From NCBI GenBank assembly GCA_036571765.1, contig BROE01000001.1, positions 4,168,754 to 4,232,753 on the forward strand: 64,000 nucleotides of DNA, given 5' to 3'. Of the stretch, positions 1 through 13,845 are shown one piece after another (position 1 is the first letter of the stretch; every line of letters starts with the position of its first letter). The stretch comes from Plecoglossus altivelis (taxonomy: Eukaryota > Chordata > Actinopteri > Osmeriformes > Plecoglossidae). The notes beneath the pieces are model-generated. The model saw only the letters and a list, made by a program, of their open reading frames with translations, ran no database searches and was not told the DNA's origin. A program made the translations under genes and the position numbers.

Positions 1-256
1 CAAGAGAGCCTTGTGGACAAATAAGAGCTACAGAGCACTCTCCGTGTTTGCCTGATGATTTAGAGAAGATCTGCAGTGAGAGAGGAGGATTAGAGCAATG
101 AGAAAAAGAGATGTACTGTATGTGAGAGCTGTGGTATGACGCATAACCGCCTTCCACAGATTCCAGCTATTTGGTTTGTCTTTTCTTTGAAACACTCATC
201 CCCCCCGTATGTCGACGAACGCGAAGATGTTGAAGTGTCTGTCTGTGGCCTCACAG
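1..256 (+). other. ak5: AK5 intron (3' end only)
   Basis: This is non-coding sequence before the first AK5 exon in the window, ending in CTGTCTGTGGCCTCACAG. Nothing else is recognised. Confidence 0.7.
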
Positions 257-370
257 GAGACCACCATCACCGAGATCAAGCAGAAGATCATGAAGATTCC
301 GGAAGCGAGCGGCATCGTCATCGACGGCTTCCCCCGCGACGTGGGACAGGCCTTGTCCTTCGAGGACCAG
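257..370 (+). CDS. ak5: AK5 exon: AMP-site region of kinase domain 1
   Basis: This exon encodes 38 residues in phase 0, starting ETTITEIKQK and including VIDGFPRDVGQALSFEDQ. The arginine of GFPRD is the family residue that contacts the AMP phosphate. The acceptor is CCTCACAG and the donor is GTGAGC. Confidence 0.95.
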
Positions 371-3300
371 GTGAGCTCTACCCCAAAAACAACTTCAAAC
401 ACAAACAAAACGAGCCTTTTCTCTATTGGCACTGCGTGTCATTCCCAGCAGATGGGATACAGTAGGCAAACACAGACACTGACCTTTTTGTCAAGCAAGT
501 ATTTGCATTAGCGCAGGACACTTAGGCGTAGAGAGCGTGTCAGCTGGTTGGTTGGTGATTGGTCGGGTGGGAACAAGCAGTGCCATGTTTGCAGCCTACC
601 TTATGACTTTACCCTGCATTGAGAATGACAACATGGAAGCGGTGAGCGTTCGCAAGGCAACGTGACAAGCAAACGATCAAAGGTTTCCCATACCTCGGTG
701 CCGCCAACTCCCCTGCATGCAACTATGGAGGGAGGGTTGATCAAGCCTCGAATGCTTTGCTGTTTACCTGCTGAATGGAGATTTTAGCTTTACAGTCGCA
801 AGACTATTGGGGGAATTGTCGATTCTCTAGGTATTTTGGAGCTCAAATTAACATTCATCAGCCTACGTGGCGGTGGCGGGGGCGGAGGAGGAGGCGGGGG
901 CGGGGGCGGTGGCGTGGCAGGTGGGATCACTTGAAAAGCCTGTTTTTTAGTTTTACGCAGCAGGGATTGATGACCATTCTTGTGTTGTTGTTTTTTGTCC
1001 TGTGGTCTTTTTTCTTCTTCTCTTGGCTCTTATTTAGATTGTTGTTTTAGTGTGTCCTAATCAACACCCGTTCCTTTGTATGTAACGGTACGAGACAAGA
1101 TTTACAAGTTGTCAAATTTGAAGTAGAAGTGGACGATCTACCCTGGTAATAAGTCCCATCCAGGGCACATTCACAGGTGCTTTTACTACAAACTCAGTCT
1201 TTTTCCTTCAGGTTGATCCCTTCTTTCTTCACTTGTCTTTTGTCCCTGGTCGCCACAGACTGACTCACTCTGCCTGCAGAAGAACCATTACCCATCGCAT
1301 GCACAAGGATAGATCAAGTACAAGGACTAAATGGGTTTCTATTGTAGAGGAAATCAGATTGCGTGCCAGAGCGGAAATCAACTGAGAGGACTCGCGATGA
1401 TCACTGTGAACGGTAACCTTTCGGAGCAGTCGAAGAGGACATTTAGGTCGTATCTCTTCATCGCCCACGGTCAGCACATGTAAATAGGCTCATAAAGCCT
1501 GTGCTCCGAGACCAATCAGTCATGAAAACGCCGGTTTGCTTCGAGTCGCGAAGGTAAGCGAGCGGCTGCGACAAAGTTCCTTCCTTATTTCACACCAATT
1601 AAAGAGACAGCGACACGTTCCAGGAACGGGGAGCGAGAGTGAGACCCGTGACTGGAAACACAAGGCTGAGTTAGACGCCGTGGTGAAACACTCTCACTTC
1701 TCACAAGGCAGATACCTATAATATCTCCATTTCAGGAAAGGAGAATGAGACTAAAATGTTTTCCCTCCATTTTTCCCAACAGACACTATAGGATTCAATT
1801 ATTTTGTTGAATGAGAACAAGCTGTATTGTGTTCCATGGTTTTATGCGTCATTGCAATTGCTAGTACCCTATGGTAGTTTATACGTCAAATCGTACTTCA
1901 CACGTTATATGGTAGAATATATGTTGTTGTTACAGGTATATCTGCAGCACACCTTTCGACTATCTGCTTTGGGAATCAAAGACTAGCTTTCAGTGTGTCT
2001 CTTGTCATCTTGTTCAGTCTTCTGGCACGTACCGTTTTTTTTTTTTCCTTCCTCTGGGCACGTCTGGTTAATTAATGTTGTATCATCGTCATGTCCTAGT
2101 CCTGAAGCAGAGCCCACTGTGTGCCTGTAATGTGGTCCTGAGCTGTGACTTCGGTCTTCTCATCTCTCCCACAGCAAATCACGGTCGATTGATGCCGGCT
2201 CCTTCTTTTAAATAAGACTCGAAAGGAAAAACAAAAACAAAGAGGGGATTCGCGTCTGACCTCCCTCTGCTCAGGGGCGTAGAAGATGTATTTTTGAAGA
2301 TGTTCTTCCATGTCCCTGCTGTTCCTCTGCTTGTATGACATCGAGACTCTTAGAGCAACTGGATGACAAAAATAAGCCTCCTATTACTGACCTGACCTTG
2401 TTTCTAGTGGTTCCCCCAGACGTTTTTCCCAGGGGTGGCCAGGGTAACAGGGGGTCATGTTGCCGCCCCCTTAGCGGCGAGACTTCTTGTTATGGTTACC
2501 AGCTCTGCTGGAAATACGATTAGATGTACCTTCTGTCCTGAGACCTCGCGTGGCGACCATCAGATAGAGCTAAAACGAGACTAGCGCATGCAGACGTGAT
2601 TCAAATCTCATATGTGCCCTCGGGGTGTTGCTTTTACAAAGTGTGGGTATGTCCAGGGTTTGTGTGTGTGTGTGTCTGTGTGTGTCTGTGTGTGTCTGTG
2701 TGTGTCTGTGTGTGTCTGTGTGTGTGTGTGTGGGGGGGGACAAAGAGGCAGGCGTGGTGGCAGGGTTTATGTCAGGACAGTTCATGTGTATTGGCCGCTT
2801 CCAGACAACCAATTAGAGCAGCTCCTCAGCAGCATCGGTCGACTGTAGCAAGATTTACAATCTGATTATGGCTCGACTGTTTTTTTTGTTTTGTTTTTTG
2901 AGGGTGGGGGGGTGAGGGGGTTATATCCGTTTATGAGCAAAGTGACCAATTAATGAGGATGATCGCTGACTAATCCCACTTAGTCAAGAAACTGTTATGA
3001 AAGTAAAGTCTACACAAAGGGTTATAACATTATAGCAAAAACTCTCTTGGATGATTTTCAAGGATTACGGCTGCAGATTTTGCCCGAGTCCAATTAGTGA
3101 AGCAGAAAGATGTCTTATCGGTGGAGACATCTGTGGCCTCCTAGCTCTCCAGCTAGTATCATGTAGCAGTAGCCTACACTGTGGTTTCTCAATGAACATG
3201 AGGAGTGCATTGGAGAGAGAGACTCAGACAGAGAGAATAGAGACGGAGAAAGGCAGAGATTGAAAGAGAGAGAGAAAGAAGGAAGGAAGGATAGAAGGAA

Positions 3301-6300
3301 ACGAGGGAGGAAGGAAGGAAGGAAGGGAGGGAGGGAATCAGAGTTAACATGAGCAGCCTAAGGGGCAGTGCAGGCTGTCCTGTCAGCTTGCCCTTCTGTG
3401 TGGTTACAAGCAACTGGGCTGAGCGTAGGGGGAGGCGTGTGTATTTTGAGGTAAACAGAAAGAGGGATCATTGATAAAGCGGGTAAACCCACCCCAGATC
3501 AGTCGACCTGACTTGTCTTCTCAGTGGAAAAGTCATATTTATCGGTCATTCATGCTAGTTTTGTTGGCGTTGGCATTCAGCCGAGCCCAGCTCCACTGGT
3601 GCTCACCGATAGCCCAGTCAGACTGGATAGAGACTGGCAGGCCCAGTGAGCAACAGGGGCCCCTTAGGAAATCCCCCCCCCCTTCCCCTCCCATTCTTCC
3701 AGAGTCCCTGATCCTGCTGTTTTGCCCTTTAAATCGTTGTCTGCTCTCTGGGATTCAGTGGAATTTGAATCCCCCCCCCCACCCACTCCATCCTTCATAA
3801 TTTCCCTTATACTATCTTGGGTGTCCCCAGAGCTTTGCCGACTCTCTCCCTCACTTGCCTACACCTCTTGGTTTAGAACAGTTGCATCGTGGAATGTTGC
3901 CAGTTTGGCACTGGCTGTGTCACATGGCGGTGACTCGTTTTAAAGGTTCACATGATGAGTAATGTTTTCACATAAATGTCCTCTGGCTCCAATCATGCAA
4001 GATCTAAGTACGTCTGTCTTGGAATTGGAGCACCGCTACAGTGGTGACCGACCTCATGGTACCTTACCATATAGATTCCTTGTTGTTGATTGGTTCGCAT
4101 AGAAAAAGTCCAAATTTTGTATTCAGCGCCGCAACCTAATCAAAACGTATCGCAGTGCGTTAGATGAGAATACAAACTAGGTGAGACAGTCGTCTCGTGT
4201 GACTCCTAGTTGCCTCAGAGCTTTTTCGCTGTTCTCCTGGCAAGACACACCACTGCGGTGTGTGTGTGTGTGTGTGTGTGCGCACTGTGCAACACACTTG
4301 TGTGCGTAGGCACAGGAATAATAAGCCTTACCTACACACTCTGTGTACTGCCTGCGGGTAGAAGTGACTTTAGTTGTTTCGCTGCCTCAGTGTATATCTA
4401 AGGTTAGCTCCAAAAACAGGGTTGACCGAAGAGCCGTCTTTATCGTTCGATTAGCACATCTGGCCAGTGCCAGATGTGTCTGGCACCGGCCATTGTGACA
4501 CATCTGGGATTATAGGAAAGTGATGGTATCATGAAAACCAACTGAACAAAATGTAAACAAAAACATGGGTTGGTGACCGATGAATTTGAAATAATAGCGA
4601 TATATCTCTGAAGTGGGACGCCTTTGGAAACTGAGTTAGAAAATGGACACGAGAGATGTATTTCTGTGTTTAAAGCCACGAACACGGAAACATGAAGCGA
4701 AGCCCTACTGAGAGAATTAGGCAAAAAAAATAAAAATAAAATAGGTCGCTATGGAAACGAGAAAATCTTTGTTTGAAGAATTGAAGTCCCAGCTTTCTGG
4801 TTTGCTGCGAAAGCAACGTCATTCACATCTGTTTTTGGCTCGGCATGTCTGAAAACAAAAATAGAACATGAAGGGACTACTGTAACCTCCACAGAGTTTC
4901 TCAACACGCATCTCATCTGAATGACAAGGGCAAGAGACGGAACCCAAACGTGTACGTTCCTCCATGAATAATGCAGTGCTGCTCTACTTTGAATGGATAC
5001 AAACTTTGATCTGCTTAGAGGTGAACGATGCTTATTGGCAGAACAGTGAGCTAAACTTAGATTAGCAGCTATTCAGACACTTTTACGTCGCCACTAACTC
5101 CTTCCTGCGTCTTCCAATTAGTCATTTTTCATAAGCAGAGTGGGACTCATGTTCCTCTATAAGGGAGTTTCTGGGGACTGGGTTGGCCAAATAGATTTAC
5201 ACACTGCTGCTTGTTCGTATGAAACAGTGTATTGAGTAGATGACTGAGGTGGGTCTTTTGTCTGATTTGCACTGAATAGGAGATATTTCCATCCCATGCC
5301 AAGTGAAATTCTCCCACAATCGCACAATGTACGATCAACGAACAATATCCCAAAGGGTTCATCACTGTCATGTTTCCAAAGCTATTCTCAGAGCCAGGTG
5401 CTGCTTGCTCCAACATCGTTCAGAACATAGACAACACAGCCAGTTGTAATTAGCCAAAGTGGGCCCCCCCAGACATTTCAACCAGCTGTGGTTCTCTCTG
5501 GCTGTGTCGGTCCCTCGCCCTGCAGATCTGCAGCCCCGACCTGGTGGTGTTCCTGGCCTGCACCAACCAGCGTCTCAAGGAGCGACTAGAGAAGAGGGCG
5601 GAGCAGCAGGGTCGCCCCGACGACAACCCCAAGGCCACGGAACGCCGGCTGACCAACTTCAAGCAGAACACCATCCCCCTGGTGAAGTACTTCCAGGAGC
5701 GAGGCCTCATCGTTACGGTATGGGGGAGAGGGGGGAAGGGGTGGTTGGGTTGTGTAAATACTGTGGGTGGTGGTTCTAGTTTTATATACTGTGGGTGGTG
5801 GTACAGTATTATAATAATGATTTATTATTTATTATGAGATAAGAGTAGTGTGCCTTGCACATTTAGAAACATACAAAAGTCCTAACCCTAACACACGAGA
5901 AGTAAGGCCAACTGCTCAAACTACAACAGACAAGAGACAGCACTCAGACAGGTAGCCCAGAGCCCGTCTCGATTCGCTCAGGGTGGCGCCGGCGGAGCAA
6001 ACGACAGCGGCGGCATAGACGGTCCGCCAGACCAGGGCGACTCAAACAGCCATCTGATGGACAGCGACTGGGTGGAAGTCATGTGAGCTGCCTGATTACT
6101 GATTACTGGACTGGGACGTCCGGTTCAGATAAGGGGGGCTATGCTGCTGGCCTGATGAACTAGAGAGAGACAGAAGTTCTTATTCAAATGATATGATCAC
6201 ACCAGAGCTCTGTCTCTCCCTCCATTCGTGTGGGGGGGGGTCTGTGTCAGTTTTGTGAGTCTGCTTGAGTCATATTTGCATGAAAATTCCCCGCATGCTC

Positions 6301-9205
6301 TGAAGCATCACGTTCAGAAAGGCGCACAAAAGTTATTTTGCCCTAACAAGTCTGTCTCCCTATCAATTTCACCCCTGTTCATTGCGACTGTGATTAGAAT
6401 GGATTGAAGGGATGGGGCTAATTTGCGGCTGTTGCTCTCTTCATTATATCCTGCTGGTTTGTGGTTGGCTGCTAAGACGTGTGGAGCCTTGGTAGGTGTG
6501 ACTCGGGTGCAAATGGAGTCGCAGCATCCTTCCAGCCCATTGGACCATCCCTGTGCTGCAATAACCGACCTGCCAAAACCAAACCTAACAAGTCCCTCAT
6601 CATGCTGGACATATTATGGATCGTAATCACAGTATAAATGAACCCAACGCACAGCCCCGCATCACAACAACGCAGAAATGCAATAATATATAGACTTCCT
6701 TTCGTCTGCGTAAACCGCCCACGAGTAAGTAGACAGTTTTGCACTAGTGGAGAGCCATTCGCAGTGTGGCCAGATGTCTTTTTTAAAGTCAGTGCCTGAT
6801 GTTTTCTTTCATCTGGGTGCGCTCACTGACTGGCAGAGGTTGTTCGCTGTTTCCTGTTCGGTTCACTGTGCAGCGTTTGACGGAAAGCAGCTAGCAGAAA
6901 CTAGCGGGGGGGGGGGCGCAGGGCCGATCAACAACATGTAATCGTGCAGGCAGTCCGCACAACCTCACGGCTGTCATCAAAACGCCATTTCCCTAATCCG
7001 TCTGTTATGCTTCTCTTATCAGGTCTTGTCTGTGTGTCTGTCCATCTGTCTCCCACACTTGTGTGCTTCTGTCTCAGTTGTTTTTCTCTCTGTCTCACTT
7101 TCTCTGTCTTTTTTTTCCTTCTCTCTCCCCTGTGATGAATTCTCCCACTCAACATACATACCCAGTCTTAACTCCCAAACGTGTGTGTTTGCAAAGTGGG
7201 ATTGAGGGATCCTAATGATTGCGCTTTGTTTCCATGTAACATTTGGGTCTGCATTGTTGTTTCCCAGACAGTTTCCTCTTAGTAAGTGGCCAGTGGTCAT
7301 CGGCTTTGGCCTAAATGAATAATTACCCAGCATGGTTGAGTGGAGAGACTATAGATTTCCTGTCCACAGTGCCCACTCTGTGAGTCTACCCTGAAAACCG
7401 ACCTCCTGTTCCAGGTTTAAAGTCAGTAAATGGCTCTCAGAGGACCAGGCTTGTTTGGGATTAGCTGCTGTAGTGCTATTGGTGCACAAACGAGCCTTTT
7501 AATGAGACGCACGCCACCCGATGTGGCGGAACAGCGAGGAGACTCTTAGCATGTGGACATGAGCACTTCAGATGGTCTGGAGGTGTCGCAGTCCATATTC
7601 ACGACAAGGAACTTCCTAGAGACTGTCGATTGAGCTGTCTGTTCCATTTTAGAAGTGCCAGTCAGTTGAGGATTGATTTGTATACAAGTACTCAGACAGG
7701 GGAACGATTTGCACTTGAGGGGGTTAGTGTCTCTCTCCTGATTCTACTGTCTTTCTCCTGATTCTACTGTCTCTCACCTGGTTCCACTATGTCTTTCCTG
7801 ACTGATTCTACTCTCCTTATTCAACCTCACCTCCCATGTGGCTGCTCTTTTATACTCCCCTGATGTGAGATCACTTCCAGGTGGGCTCCCTCATCAAGGG
7901 GAGCCATCTGCTGTCCTTGGTGCTGGACCCTGGGCGTGGTGCTGAAGTCAGTCTGTTGTCCTTGGTGCTGGATCCTGGGCGTGGTGCTGAAGTCAGTCTG
8001 TTGTCCATGGTGCTGGACCCTGGGCGTGGTACTGAAGTTAGTTTGCTGTCCTTGGTGCTGGATCCTGGGCGTGATGCTGAAGTTAGTTTGCTGTCCTTGG
8101 TGCTGGATCCTGGGCGTGGTGCTGAAGTTAGTTTGCTGTCCTTGGTGCTGGATCCTGGGGGTGGCGTTGAAGTCCTTGGTGCCGCCTCTGGCCGCCTTAA
8201 TTTATATATTTAATGAATAAATCCAAAGAGACGTGTGGAATCAAGCCTTAGAACGACCACCTGAACGCTGTCGCAGATTCTCCTCTTTGTGTCCGCTGTC
8301 TGTGCTTTGTGACTGGGCAAACATCCTGGCAGGGAAGACCTGGGGAACCGCGTCCTCCGAGGAGCATCATTAGGAGCTTCCGAAATAGACCAAACGCCTG
8401 TCCTCCCCCCCACCATGTTGGAGTGCTGAATGTTAGGACCAAGGACGGTTGAGGCGACCGCTTTAAAGGAAGCGCCTGCGGGCGCTCTCCACTGAGCAGA
8501 GTGCTGAACGGAGAGCAGAGAGCGATCAGATCGGCTGTGCCACGTGGAGCTGACACATCTGGCCTCCTGGCAGTCGCCATCCTCCGCCATCCCATAATAC
8601 CCTCCCTATAGACCCCGTACAACAACATCCCTTTGTAGCGTAGCCTCCTTTATTCTGGCTGTGGCAGACAGGCTGTTGGCTAATTAAATGTACTTAAACT
8701 TCTGCTTGTTATTGTAGCAGTTGCGCATTGTGGCTTTTAAATAATAGTGTGTCATTGTCATGACAACTTGGTTGTACAGCAGATAATATACTGTTCTGTA
8801 ACAGGAATGTATTTGTTATTGTTATGTTGTCTTGACAGTGAAGGTTTGTGTGCTCTGGCTGCCATTTTCCTCTGCTACTAGGAAAGTTTTTCTTTATTTC
8901 GTCTCTGCTATTTGTATGTGGCCTTCCCCCACGCTTGTATGAGAAGAAGAATCCCTCCCATTGGCTAATGTAAATTGCCTATTGGATTGAACTTTATGGC
9001 TGAATTATTCATTCTACAGTTCAAAGCAACACTCTGTTACAGTGACACATAGTGAACGAGGACTGAAATACTGTATAAAATATATAAATATTCTAACCAA
9101 CTGCAAGTTCCATAGCCTTTCCATTAAATTATATTGATTGATAGTTCCTGTTTGTATTTGGGGTAGCAAAGCTTAGGAACCGTGAAGTGATGAGATAAAC
9201 CATAT

Positions 9206-9242
<37 letters not shown>

Positions 9243-12200
9243 AGACCTGCATCATGTACACTATCAAACATCTCAAGAAATTGCTGTGGAAGGGGAGATG
9301 ATTGTTGGTGTCTTGATCAAAGTGGTTTCGTCATCTTAAAAGATGAGCAGGTTTAATACAGCCCTGTCCCCTATCCTGACTTCCTTGACTCTGCATGGGG
9401 CATGATGTCACATGCTGAAGACCTAGAAATGCCAGCCGAACGTACAGGTGGCTTGATCAAGCTGTCATTCCAGACGGAGCCTAACAGTTGCATTCAGCGT
9501 TGTGTTTTTCTCAGATGTGCATTTCTATTATATGTTTTGCGACTGACTATCTATGGAAATTGCATCTTGGCTCCACGCTTTCGTGGAGCTTTAAAGCCGT
9601 CATTAGAGCTGGAAACCCTTTTGTGCTGGTGCTTTAGCAATCAAATAATGACAGTTCTCTTTTCCCCAGAGGTTCAAAGTATTAGCTTGCGTTTGAAAGC
9701 TGCCACTCATTCTTAGCCCTGTCTTGGCCCAAGCTCTTTACTGAATCAGAGACTTCTTCAGTAATGCACTGAGGTACTGCTGTGCCCATGAAATCAAGGA
9801 CATCTGCCAATGGGGGAATCTATCAATCAACTTTTCAACCAGATTTCTTTCCGGGCGCAAGTAATGACAAGTACTAAATGTGCTTTTTATCTTGTCCGTG
9901 GCCTATGATAAACAAGCATATGCGGTGGGCACGTCGAAATATTTTCTTGTTTATTTTGCAAAATTATGATCGAGCCACAAATTGATGCACCTTCCGCCAA
10001 TAATTCAGTTAACCAGCCCATTTGTTGAACACAACTTCAGGCTCAGATAATCCTGCAAAAGACTTATTGCAAGTACAGTAGTTTCAGACAATATCTCTGC
10101 CTTTCCAAACAAGAACACTATCTCTGTAGATGACAAACGTGCATTACATTGTGCCTCCACTAACCCTTTGAGAACAGCTCCCAGCGAGACCATCGCTTAG
10201 AGGAGAGCTTTTGCTCCCCAGACAGTATCTGTCTCTGTTAGATCAGTTTATATCCTGGAGGTTTTCGGGGGTCCTGACGAGAGTATTTCTCGCTGATTCC
10301 TTAACGACCTCCCTCCGCAGATCATCAACAGGGACCGGTAGGTTTGAGGCTTAGGGGCGTCGCCGCACTGAAAGGCCGCCGGCGATCCTTTTTATTCCGT
10401 TGTCATGGAAACCAGTCGTGGAGGTGTTGGCAGAGGGTGCGTGCGTGCGTGTGTGTGTGGAGGGTCATTCCTTTGCCTCCTAAACACTTCAGATTTCATC
10501 TTCAGTCTCGCCGATTCTTTCTTGAGGATGCCCTGTAAGTCTGCGAGAGACAGTCATGTTTCCAAGGTAGAGGAGAGGCCATGACGAATTTCTCCCGAAA
10601 CAAACTGGATGTTTGTCCTTGCATATCGTGTGGCTGGCATCGCCACATTTCAGCAGAGGGTTGATGAGAGGGTGAGATGAGAGCTTGAAAGGATTAGCTA
10701 GGATGAAAAGAATTGGCCTTAAACTGCCATTTAACTGTGTTGGGGAGGATTCCCACTGGGGACGTGTTTGGGAGGCAGTCTGAGAAACTGGCTGAATAAT
10801 GGGAATCAAACCAATTGAAACGTAGAATTGAACGAACTGAATCTCTTAATGCTGAAGCTTTGCATATGGCGGGTAAATACAACAAGCAATCCAACTCATA
10901 TTGTCTGAACAGCACGTCCTTGCGCTTGCTATCGAAGCTCATAGAAACGTTCCAATTCCTTTTCGTATTCCCATTACGGACAGATTTCAATCTGAAGCCT
11001 TTGTTTGTCGTGTGGTGTTCCAGCTGGATGCCGACAGAGACGAGGAGGAGGTCTTCTGTGACATCAGCATGACGGTGGACAACAAGCTTTTCCCCTCCAA
11101 AGAACCAGTCGCCGGTAAGAACAGGCTCACTCAACGCTTGAACAATGACACAGTTCCAAGGTCTCACGCGTCCACTGTGTCCAGAAGGTCACATCTATAC
11201 ATTCCTGGGTACTTTGTCCGGGCAAATCAATGATAGAAAGAAAACAAGCTTTTTAAGTCATTCTGGTTTTAAAGTAACGTAACCAACGAATACATTTCAA
11301 GAGGAAAATAAACGTGCAACTTGGTAGAAGAACTTCAAACGGTCGATCCGGACCGCAGCATCCAAACTTGCTCTGACAAACTCTGGAATGTGGGTTTGTC
11401 AGAGCACCTTGTAGCTGTCTGGTCCCTGGCTGTGCCACATCACACAGACCTTGAGGCAGTCTATACTGTCCGTGGGCTGCAGAGGAAGATTAGGATATGA
11501 ATAACAGCAGAGAGGAGCAGTTGCTCTCAGATAGCATTAAAAATGTCCTTTTCCTCCAGACATCAAACAAGGCTTCCCTTCCAACGACCTTCTCTAACCA
11601 CGTGGGCATGAATTAAGCTTCGACAGACAAGGCCTCTGTACTGAGGCACGCCGGCCATGAAATTAATCATCTTCCTTAACATCCTCCCTAGATTTCATTC
11701 AAACTTTGGAGGGATTTGCGAATCATCCGAACAGTAAATCACTGTTCTCGTTGGTCAAATGTTATTTCTTTTAAGTGATATTCAACAAGCCATAGAATTA
11801 AATTCATTTCAGGGGGACCATAAATAATTATGAGTAAGACTGCATGTCGCCCTTGCTTTCTCTCTGTCTCTCGCTTAATATATCACATTATTGATCAATC
11901 TTTCGCTAAACGTAATCCTTCACGGAAAATTAATCTTTATCGCTTGTTCATTTATTTTTCAAAGACAACGATATACGCTCTGCTCTGTTTCTCGTCGCTG
12001 ATCAGGATACGCTTTAATCTATTCAGATAAATATTCTAGTAATTAATCACCCACAGGATTAAGTCCAAACAGGTAGGACAAACTATAGGCGAGTAAAATG
12101 GCTCTCAAAGTCGAAATCATATCTTCCCAAGGTGTGATACATATCAAAAATCCATAATGACATATTGTTTCATAGCAGATGGTCCAGCACCATTACTGCC

Positions 12201-13808
12201 ATGGTGTACTCCCAGGAACACAATGGCACAATTATCCAGCATAAAGACAATGTCACTAAGCATTATTTTCTCTTATTGTATTATGGGCTCAATTCAATGG
12301 TCTCAGCTGTGTGTAGAAGAAAATTCATATTGAGGATGTCAATCAGCCTTAATAATGTATTTTATAGCTCCGAGTCCCAGGTGTACCGTTGTAGATTGAA
12401 TATGCTCCTCTTCAACCTTGCTCTTAAAAAAATAATAATAAAAGCAAGAATTGCGGTTCGGTTTCTACCGTCACCTACCGCAAGGAACCGTGCGATCTCT
12501 AAACTACCTTGGTCCTGTGGCTCCCGTCTAGAGGATTGCTGTGCTGTCCCCCCCCCAGCACAGGTCCCAGAGGCCCCTCGCTGCTTTGCCCTCGACCGTA
12601 ACCCCCGGCTTCCTGCTTCCTGCTTCTGACCCGAGGAGCAGATGAAGAGCTGACGTCCACATCCGCCCCGCACATGTCACATGTCTTGCGCCCCGCCGGC
12701 GCAACACGGAGTCGTCATCTCTTCCATTGTCATCATCATCATCATCATCCCCGAATTCACTTCAACACTTGGGTTGAGTCACACGCATGCTGCTGTAGCC
12801 GCAGAGCTGGGGTTTGATCTATGGGAGTTCTGAAAGCAAGCGAATGTACCAACGCTGCCACGCTGTCTGCAGCCTCACCCTCCCTCCAGATGCGACGAGC
12901 CCACACATGACTGGGAAAAGCCACAGGAAGGTTACGCTCTGGTCGGCTGAACGCCACGTGCGGCCGTCCCGACACCGCAGAAGATCCAGCGCGGACGTCT
13001 TGCGTGTTTATTCGTTTGCGAGCCCTTCCTGAATCTGGGGGTCCAACAAGCGTTTCGTAACCAACCCATTTCTGGAACCCAAGAGGCTGTCTGCACTGAC
13101 ACAGCTATGGGGTCTCATTACTCACGACCCAGCAAGGACGAGGCTGCGAGCCTGTTAGATTCCGTCACAACATCTCGTAGGTCTGAGCTCCGAGACCATT
13201 TTCCCAGGGATCAACCTATTGGCCAAGGCCAATTCTTTGTCCATCTCTGAAGGAACAGCAGCATGTTGCAGTCCCAATATGTTGCGGAGGTCAATATTGA
13301 ACATCAAGTGGCAGGATGTTGAGTACCTCGTTAGAGAAAGCATCATCGAATATCACATGATGTTTCAGTCAAACGCTACCAATGCAGCTGGGTTACAATG
13401 AGATTGGAACAGGATCGTTTCTGAATGTAGCGTCCTCAACATTGAGATCAAAGCAGCAGACCTGCTTTATTAAAGATACATCCATTCTTGCGAGTAGCAT
13501 ATAAAAAGGAAAGCTTCAAACATCGATGCTGGAATATCCTTTCAGGCAAAGGCATCTATATCCATGTACTTAAATAGCATTTAACGAAAGACATATTTAT
13601 GGGTCAGACACTAGTCCAAATAGACAAAGGGATTGTAGGGTATGTAAACCTTTCAATGGTTTACTTACATCATGTGTATTTCCAGACAATTTCCCTGAAA
13701 ACACACACACACATATCCCTACCCTGCCCAACCCACACACACGCTCCCCACGAAACAATATCGTTCATTTAAGAAAGTTGGTGGTTTTCACCTTCTCAGT
13801 CACTCTAC

Positions 13809-13845
<37 letters not shown>

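Larger units (their letters stand above)
371..5525 (+). other. ak5: AK5 intron, 5.2 kb
   Basis: No coding signal. It holds a TG/CTG microsatellite at 2659-2732, GAAG/GGAA repeats at 3263-3336, C-runs near 3667 and 3771, and a TG run at 4258-4280. Confidence 0.7.
5718..11023 (+). other. ak5: AK5 intron, 5.3 kb
   Basis: It contains a 64-codon open stretch of unknown origin at 5892-6086, a 45-bp minisatellite at 7909-8183 and a CA run at 9209-9237. Nothing else is recognised. Confidence 0.7.

Noticed and set aside
5880..5893. CCTAACCCTAAC, considered as interstitial telomere sequence
   Set aside because: There are only about two units, too short to support a telomeric origin.
10321..10337. A 17-nt micro-exon flanked by CCGCAG and GTAGGT in an AK5 intron
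   Set aside because: It would shift the frame between the exons ending LIVT and starting LDADRDE, which already join in phase as in human AK5.
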